Shown one piece after another: positions 15,016 through 19,012 of a DNA stretch of 19,012 nucleotides (position 1 is the first letter of the stretch; each line of letters starts with the position of its first letter). Position numbers and translations under genes: made by a program. Origin of the DNA: JAFDBW01 sp963723355 (GTDB lineage: Bacteria; Desulfobacterota; Desulfuromonadia; Desulfuromonadales; BM103). The stretch covers positions 1 to 19,012 of the forward strand of contig CAVRQQ010000008.1 of NCBI GenBank assembly GCA_963723355.1, written 5' to 3'. The notes under the pieces were generated by a model that was not told where the DNA came from, did not search any database, and worked only from the letters and a program-made list of their open reading frames with translations.

Positions 15016-15528
15016 GTGCAAACCAAACGAGAACAATTCAACCAGAAACCTGCTTCAGGGAAGAAGTTCCTGCTCCCAGTCATCGTCGCGATGGTCGCCG
15101 CAGTAGCTGTCGGCGGCTGGTTTATCCTTGGCCAGGGCCCTGTCGGTGGACCGGAGCTGGTCTCCGCAGGCCAGGATGGCAAAATCCGTTTTGCCGCAGC
15201 GGACTTCAATGACGGCAAGGCCCGTTTCTATCGCTTTAACGGGCAAGCCGGTCCGGTCGACTTTTTTGTCGTGCGCAGTCACGATGGAGTGATCCGCAGT
15301 GCTTTCGATACCTGTGACGTCTGCTACAAGGCTCGCAAAGGTTATCGCCAGGAAGGCAATGACATGGTCTGCAACAACTGCGATCAGCGTTTCCGCACGG
15401 ATAAGATCAATGTGATCAAGGGTGGATGCAATCCTGCCCCGCTGCAGAGGCAGCTGGTCGGTGAAACCCTTGTGCTCTCAACCAACGACATCGAAAAGGG
15501 TGCCTGGTACTTCAGCTCTGTGAACTAA
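15016..15528 (+). CDS. DUF2318-family membrane-anchored cysteine-rich protein
   Basis: The protein is about 170 residues with one N-terminal transmembrane helix (residues 18-38) and an exported domain. Its conserved cysteines are DTCDVC (100, 103), CNNC (119, 122) and GGCNP (138), with GYRQEGNDMVC between them. This matches the DUF2318 family, found with periplasmic iron-uptake and ABC genes; a metal or heme/Fe-S redox role is suspected but unproven. The start is uncertain. The good ribosome-binding site AGGAG (14994-14998) fits the ATG at 15006, but that frame runs out after a few codons; the true frame opens at GTG 15016, which is 17 bases from AGGAG. Removing one A from CAAACG near 15026 would join the two and give a 173-residue protein beginning MSERANQ. 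A single-base error or mutation is therefore likely. Confidence 0.8.
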   Translation: MQTKREQFNQKPASGKKFLLPVIVAMVAAVAVGGWFILGQGPVGGPELVSAGQDGKIRFAAADFNDGKARFYRFNGQAGPVDFFVVRSHDGVIRSAFDTCDVCYKARKGYRQEGNDMVCNNCDQRFRTDKINVIKGGCNPAPLQRQLVGETLVLSTNDIEKGAWYFSSVN

Positions 15529-15540
15529 AGGTACTTGATC

Positions 15541-16700
15541 GTGCGACTCGAGCATATCGTATCTACATAATCTCCGACGCCGCAAAGGGCGGGCGGTTTT
15601 TCTTGTCATCGGTCTGCTGATCGGCGTTGCAACCGTCGTGACCCTGTTGTCTTTGACCGATGCTCTGGGTCGGCGTGCCCAGAATGAGTTGGAGAACTTC
15701 GGCGCCAATATCATCATCACTCCCCGCAGCGATGAGCTCACCTTGAACTACGGCGGCGTCCAGCTTGGCGGCGTCAACCTGGTCGCCAAAGAGATCGAGC
15801 AGGCAAACCTGGTCAAAATTGACGATATCCCAAACCGGCGCAACGTGGCGACAATCGGCCCCAAGGTCCTCGGGGCGGTCGAGATCGAAGGTCAGCGGGT
15901 TATGATGATGGGGATTGACCCGGCCGCCGAGCTGAAACTAAAGCGCTGGTGGTCAATTGCCGGTCGTTCGATTGAAAAGGGTCATGAACTTGTGGTTGGC
16001 GATTCGGTTGCCAAACGATTCAACCTGAATATGGGGGACATCTTGCAGGTCAACGGACATGACTATACGGTCGTAGGTCTGCTGGCCAGGACCGGCTCCC
16101 AGGATGATCAACTGTTGATCGCACCTCTATCGGTTGCCCAGGTCGAGCTCGATAAACAGGGGCAGGTGAGCATGGTCGAGATTGCTGCGCTCTGCCACGA
16201 CTGTCCGGTGGACGACATGGTCAACCAGCTGCAGCAGGTGTTGCCAGGCACCGATGTCCAGGCCGTCCAGCAGGTGGTCAAGACCCGTATGCATGCACTT
16301 GACCAGTTCCGGTTGTTTGCCTGGGGGGTTGCCGTCACAGTTGTGATCATCGGCGCCCTGCTGGTGTTTGTCACGATGATGGGTGCAATCAGCGAGAGGA
16401 CCCGCGAAATCGGGATCTTTCGGGCAATCGGTTACCGCCGACGGCATGTCCTGCACATGGTCCTGATGGAAGCGGCAATCGTCAGCGCACTGGCCGGTGT
16501 GCTGGGCTACCTGGTTGGTGTGGGTGCTACCTTGGTCGCATTGCCATTGCTCGAAGGGTGGCAAGGCAACCTGGCACTGGAATCCGACCTTGGCCGTCAG
16601 TGCGGTTCTTGCAGCAGTGCTGGTCGGCCTGCTGGCCTCTTTGCAGCCGGCTTTGCGTGCCAGCCGTCTCGAGCCGAGTGAAGCGCTCAGGGCGCTCTAA
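15541..16700 (+). pseudogene. MacB/FtsX-type ABC transporter permease, two frameshifts
   Basis: This is the permease partner of the following ATPase. The intact central frame (from about 15563 to 16590) has a first transmembrane helix (VFLVIGLLIGVATVVTLL), a large extracytoplasmic MacB-PCD-like domain, and C-terminal helices with the FtsX hallmark ISERTREIGIFRAIGYRRRH. The GTG at 15541, with AAAGGT upstream, begins MRLEHIV and then hits a stop. One extra base near 15561 must be removed to continue with LHNLRRRKGRAV. A second extra base, probably a T at 16590-16591, separates LLEGWQGNLALESD from the true end LAVSAVLAAVLVGLLASLQPAL, stopping at 16700. With both corrections the product is 385 residues, a normal length. 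Its position 12 bases before the ATPase gene fits a cotranscribed exporter or extractor. Confidence 0.82.
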
Positions 16701-16712
16701 ACAGGATTAATC

Positions 16713-17420
16713 ATGAGTCTGATTACACTGGATAAAGTGCACAAGAATTATATCAACGGCGCCGACTGTGTCATCGCTCTGAATAAGTTGTGCCTGACTG
16801 TCGAAGAGGGGACGTTTCTCGGCGTGATGGGCCCGTCCGGGAGCGGCAAAAGCACTCTCCTGAGTGTCCTGGGTGCACTGGCCAGCCCGTCGTCCGGGTC
16901 AGTCACTGTCGATGGCATTGATGTCTACGGGCTGTCAGCCGAAAAACAGGCTGATTTCCGTCGTGAATACCTTGGTTTTATCTTCCAGTCACACAACCTG
17001 ATCCCATACCTGAATGCCCTGGAAAACGTCATGCTGCCACTGGCCGTGACCAGGTTCTCCGCTGACGAAAAACGTAGGCGTGCCAATGATATGCTGAAGC
17101 GGGTCGGTCTTCCTGACCGTATGCTGCACCTGCCCCAGCAGCTTTCGGGAGGAGAGCAGGAGCGTGTTGCGATAGCCCGGGCCCTGGTCAACAGCCCGCC
17201 GCTGCTGCTTGCGGACGAGCCGACCGGAAGCCTTGATACGGCAACCAGCCATCAGGTAATGAGCTTGTTGAAAGAACTGCACGAGGATGGTCAGACGATC
17301 ATAATGGTGACTCACAACCGCGAGAACCTTCAGTGGTTTGATCGCACCGTATATCTGCGGGATGGCCAAGTTGAAAAGGATGTCTACAGCTCATGCGATG
17401 AACTGCCACAGGCGATATGA
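16713..17420 (+). CDS. ABC transporter ATP-binding protein, MacB/LolD type
   Basis: This cytoplasmic ATPase powers the adjacent FtsX-type permease. The 235-residue protein has all ABC motifs: Walker A GPSGSGKST (40-48), Q-loop FQ (91-92), signature LSGGE (144-148), Walker B LLLADEP (164-170), D-loop SLD and H-loop His201. The arrangement and length match the LolD/MacB/FtsE-like group that works with FtsX-fold permeases by mechanotransmission rather than classical import. AGGA lies about eight bases before the ATG. It follows the permease stop by 12 bases and precedes the zinc-ribbon genes by six. The substrate is not readable; the neighbours point to metal or periplasmic redox functions. Confidence 0.93.
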   Translation: MSLITLDKVHKNYINGADCVIALNKLCLTVEEGTFLGVMGPSGSGKSTLLSVLGALASPSSGSVTVDGIDVYGLSAEKQADFRREYLGFIFQSHNLIPYLNALENVMLPLAVTRFSADEKRRRANDMLKRVGLPDRMLHLPQQLSGGEQERVAIARALVNSPPLLLADEPTGSLDTATSHQVMSLLKELHEDGQTIIMVTHNRENLQWFDRTVYLRDGQVEKDVYSSCDELPQAI

Positions 17421-17426
17421 GGTCGT

Positions 17427-17684
17427 ATGTTTCTGCTTTTTGTTATCAGCCTGGCGATAATTTTTTACTACATCTGCATGGAGTTCGACAAGCCAACTCC
17501 ACCTGAAGTGCAATTGACCGGTGAGTGCCCGGGATGTGCAGAAAAGGTAGTCTCAGGCTGGCTGGTCTGTCCGCAATGTAGAACCGTGCTGAGAGAGACC
17601 TGTCCGGGCTGTGGCAAGGTGCATGACTCCTGGGTCAGGTACTGCCCCTGGTGTCGTCATCAGAATCAACCTTCAGTAGCCTAG
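17427..17684 (+). CDS. Small membrane-tethered double zinc-ribbon protein
   Basis: This is an 85-residue protein with an N-terminal hydrophobic helix (residues 2-18). It is followed by two consecutive zinc ribbons formed by four CPxC pairs: CPGC (34/37) with CPQC (48/51), and CPGC (59/62) with CPWC (73/76). Such treble-clef ribbons bind structural zinc and usually mediate protein or nucleic-acid contacts. It starts six bases after the ATPase stop, with GAGG overlapping that region as its ribosome-binding site, so it is almost certainly cotranslated with the ABC genes. I do not recognise a named family beyond the double zinc ribbon. Its function in the operon is unknown. Confidence 0.8.
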   Translation: MFLLFVISLAIIFYYICMEFDKPTPPEVQLTGECPGCAEKVVSGWLVCPQCRTVLRETCPGCGKVHDSWVRYCPWCRHQNQPSVA

Positions 17685-17690
17685 GGTGTT

Positions 17691-18017
17691 ATGCAAAAGA
17701 TCTTTGGGAAATATAGAATCTCCTGGTTTGTCAGCTTCTGCCTGGCAGGCATTCTTGCCATCGTGGCATGTAATCTCTGCCTGCTTTATTTCGGTCATTG
17801 TGTGGTCAATGATTTTCTGCAGATCCCGCCGATTGGCTGGTTTATCATTGCTGCTAACCTGGTTGCAGGAGTGGTCCTCGCCATGATCAGGCAGGCTGGT
17901 GGGAAAAGGCTCGGGACCAATCAATGCCCCAGTTGTCATGTCGGGTTGCGCGATGCATGGGTGTATTGTCCCAATTGCGGAGAGGATATGGCGTTCGTGT
18001 TGCGTCCGGAGGGGTGA
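17691..18017 (+). CDS. Two-helix membrane protein with C-terminal zinc ribbon
   Basis: This 108-residue protein has two hydrophobic segments (about residues 11-35 and 48-67). A short cytoplasmic tail carries one zinc ribbon, CPSC (79/82) and CPNC (93/96). It starts six bases after the previous stop and is the last gene of the operon, followed by a hairpin terminator. Its stop codon falls inside a heptad-type repeat. The first helix contains several cysteines (27, 30 and nearby 37) that might also bind metal. I do not recognise a specific family; similarity of its tail to the preceding protein suggests a functional pair. Confidence 0.75.
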   Translation: MQKIFGKYRISWFVSFCLAGILAIVACNLCLLYFGHCVVNDFLQIPPIGWFIIAANLVAGVVLAMIRQAGGKRLGTNQCPSCHVGLRDAWVYCPNCGEDMAFVLRPEG

Positions 18018-18038
18018 GTGGCGCCTCGTGAGTGGCGA
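18014..18038. repeat. Heptad-type repeat at the end of the zinc-ribbon operon
   Basis: The ten-base GTGAGTGGCG occurs at 18014-18023 and again at 18028-18037, a period of 14, or two heptads. The units GTGGCGC and GTGGCGA are the reverse-complement type of those between birA and coaX. The first copy overlaps the TGA stop. Confidence 0.6.
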
Positions 18039-18051
18039 GAAACAACCGAAA

Positions 18052-18099
18052 ACCAATAAACGGGCCATGTATTTGTTACATGTCCCTTTTATTATTGGT
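18052..18099. terminator. Bidirectional terminator between the zinc-ribbon operon and the Lrp gene
   Basis: An inner stem of 10 bp with one mismatch (18062-18071 with 18077-18086) has a TTTGT loop. It is nested in an outer stem ACCAATAA (18052-18059) with TTATTGGT (18092-18099). The T-rich TTTTATTATT follows on the plus strand, and a TTTATTGGTTTT-like tract follows on the minus strand. It sits between convergent genes, so it can serve both. Confidence 0.75.
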
Positions 18100-18125
18100 G
18101 ACCATAGAGAGAGACCCTGTCCGGT

Positions 18126-18602
18126 TCAGATTATCCCGTCCAAAGGCATTTCAGTGCTATCCAAAACTGTTTTCAGTGCAAACGACGATTGCACACGCAT
18201 CACGCCGGGCAGGCTGGTGAGCTTGTTGTGCACGCGCACATAGTCTGCGTTGTCCCGGGTGATGACCCGAAGCAGGTAGTCGAAGTCTCCGGCCATCAAA
18301 TAACATTCCATAACCTCGGAGACCCTGTTGATCTCGGCTTCGAAAGCCGCCAGCTTTTCCCGTTGTTGCCCATCCAGTGTCACTCTGACGAAAACATTGT
18401 CCGGCTTGCCAATTGCACTCTGGTTGATCAGCATGACATATCGGTCAATGATACCGCTTTCTTCAAGCAGCTTGACCCGACGCAGGCAGGCCGATTCCGA
18501 CAAACCCACCTCAGCAGCCAGTTGTACGTTTGACAGCCGACCATTATCCTGTAGTTTTTTCAGGATGGAACGATCTATGGTGTCGATTTCAATGTTTGGC
18601 AT
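18126..18602 (-). CDS. Lrp/AsnC-family transcriptional regulator
   Basis: This is a 158-residue DNA-binding regulator that usually senses amino acids. It has an N-terminal winged helix-turn-helix (about residues 15-55, LSNVQLAAEVGLSESACLRRVKLLE) and a C-terminal RAM/AsnC ligand and oligomerisation domain (about 65-145), with VRVTLDG, CYLMAGDFDYLLRV and LPGVMRVQSSFALK. The ATG at 18600-18602 is preferred, with GAGA seven bases upstream; a TTG and another ATG lie slightly further up in frame. It is divergent from the alanine dehydrogenase gene across an AT-rich 144-base region, the usual layout for a regulator controlling its neighbour. Control of ald by alanine is the likely role, as in other Lrp-ald pairs. 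Confidence 0.93.
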   Translation of the reverse strand: MPNIEIDTIDRSILKKLQDNGRLSNVQLAAEVGLSESACLRRVKLLEESGIIDRYVMLINQSAIGKPDNVFVRVTLDGQQREKLAAFEAEINRVSEVMECYLMAGDFDYLLRVITRDNADYVRVHNKLTSLPGVMRVQSSFALKTVLDSTEMPLDGII

Positions 18603-18746
18603 AATCATTCTCAATTATTTGTAAATATAAAATAATCTGCTAATAAATATTGGTTATTGTCGAAGTTTGCAAGATAATTTTGTCATATTGCTGCTAGACT
18701 CTGGCTATATGAATAACCTCAACCTTCTGTATTGAAAGGGCTCGTC
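18603..18746. promoter_or_regulatory. Divergent Lrp/ald control region
   Basis: This very AT-rich spacer suits Lrp-type binding. For ald, TTGTCA (18680-18685) with TATATG (18706-18711) is a possible but widely spaced promoter (20 bases). For the regulator, AT-rich TATATT lies near its start. No clear palindromic operator was found. Confidence 0.35.
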
Positions 18747-19012
18747 ATGATTATCGGCATACTCAAAGAGATCAAGGTAGCAGAGAACAGGGTCTGCATG
18801 ACTCCAGCTGGTGTTGAGATCATGCGCGAAAATGGACATGACATCCTGGTGGAAAGTGACGCTGGTACGGGAAGCGGTTTCGACGATGTCGCCTTCCGTG
18901 AAGCCGGTGCGGAAATAGTTGCGACACCACAAGAGATTTTTCGCCGGGCCGACATGGTTATGCATGTCAAGGAACCCCAGCCCTCTGAATATCCTCTGAT
19001 CCGCGAAGGTCA
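18747..19012 (+). CDS. ald: Alanine dehydrogenase, N-terminal part (cut by window end)
   Basis: Ald interconverts L-alanine with pyruvate and ammonia using NAD. Only the first 88 codons are present. They read MIIGILKEIKVAENRVCMTP, VESDAGTGSGF and MVMHVKEPQPSEYPLIREG, matching the start of the family's catalytic domain, including the pyruvate/alanine-binding Arg and Lys region. AAAGGG precedes the ATG by six bases. It is divergent from the Lrp-type regulator, which probably controls it. The ORF is open to the window edge and shows no frame disruption in the visible part. Confidence 0.93.
   Translation, partial: MIIGILKEIKVAENRVCMTPAGVEIMRENGHDILVESDAGTGSGFDDVAFREAGAEIVATPQEIFRRADMVMHVKEPQPSEYPLIREG

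Overview
The window reads as chromosomal DNA of a Desulfuromonadales-like deltaproteobacterium (Geobacter/Desulfuromonas/Pelobacter relatives). Grounds: a bifunctional BirA next to a type III pantothenate kinase, an EF-G-like GTPase plus SPOR-protein neighbourhood, an octaheme hydroxylamine-oxidoreductase-type cytochrome c, and an Lrp regulator divergent from alanine dehydrogenase. Composition looks even and moderately GC-rich in genes, with AT-rich intergenic regions. No tRNA, rRNA, insertion sequence, phage gene or CRISPR array was seen. Assignments rest on motif recognition, not database searches.

Layout. 1-2000: two minus-strand envelope genes, a small MscS channel and an OmpA-family lipoprotein, the latter with a strong terminator. 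2034-9493: a plus-strand run of cofactor and housekeeping genes, nadC, birA, coaX, an EF-G-like GTPase, a SPOR-domain membrane protein, an unknown helical protein and a possible 53-residue overlapping ORF. 9555-10328: a minus-strand ZIP metal transporter. 10389-12206: a self-contained unit made of a CRP/FNR-type palindrome, a possible promoter, an exported octaheme cytochrome and a strong terminator. 12207-13841: an AT-rich, inverted-repeat-rich intergenic region followed by an M24 peptidase gene broken by a frameshift. 13905-18096: a six-gene operon that looks dedicated to metal or redox handling at the inner membrane: an HMA/SurA-N fusion, a DUF2318 protein, a MacB/FtsX-type ABC permease, its ATPase, and two small membrane-tethered zinc-ribbon proteins. 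18126-19012: an Lrp/AsnC regulator divergent from the start of alanine dehydrogenase, which is cut by the window edge.

How the genes fit together. The nadC-birA-coaX group serves NAD, biotin and CoA metabolism. The cytochrome unit has the layout expected for anaerobically or nitrogen-oxide-regulated respiration. The DUF2318/FtsX/ATPase part of the six-gene operon recalls ABC components found beside periplasmic iron-uptake systems such as the Campylobacter p19 locus, but no P19 or FTR1 gene is present here, and the HMA-SurA fusion and zinc-ribbon pair are unusual additions. This operon is the best candidate for an undescribed system.

A caution: four single-base frame disruptions lie between about 13.59 and 16.59 kb (M24 peptidase, DUF2318 start, and both ends of the permease), and none was noticed elsewhere. 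Each is repaired by one base and motifs are intact on both sides, so consensus error is at least as likely as decay.
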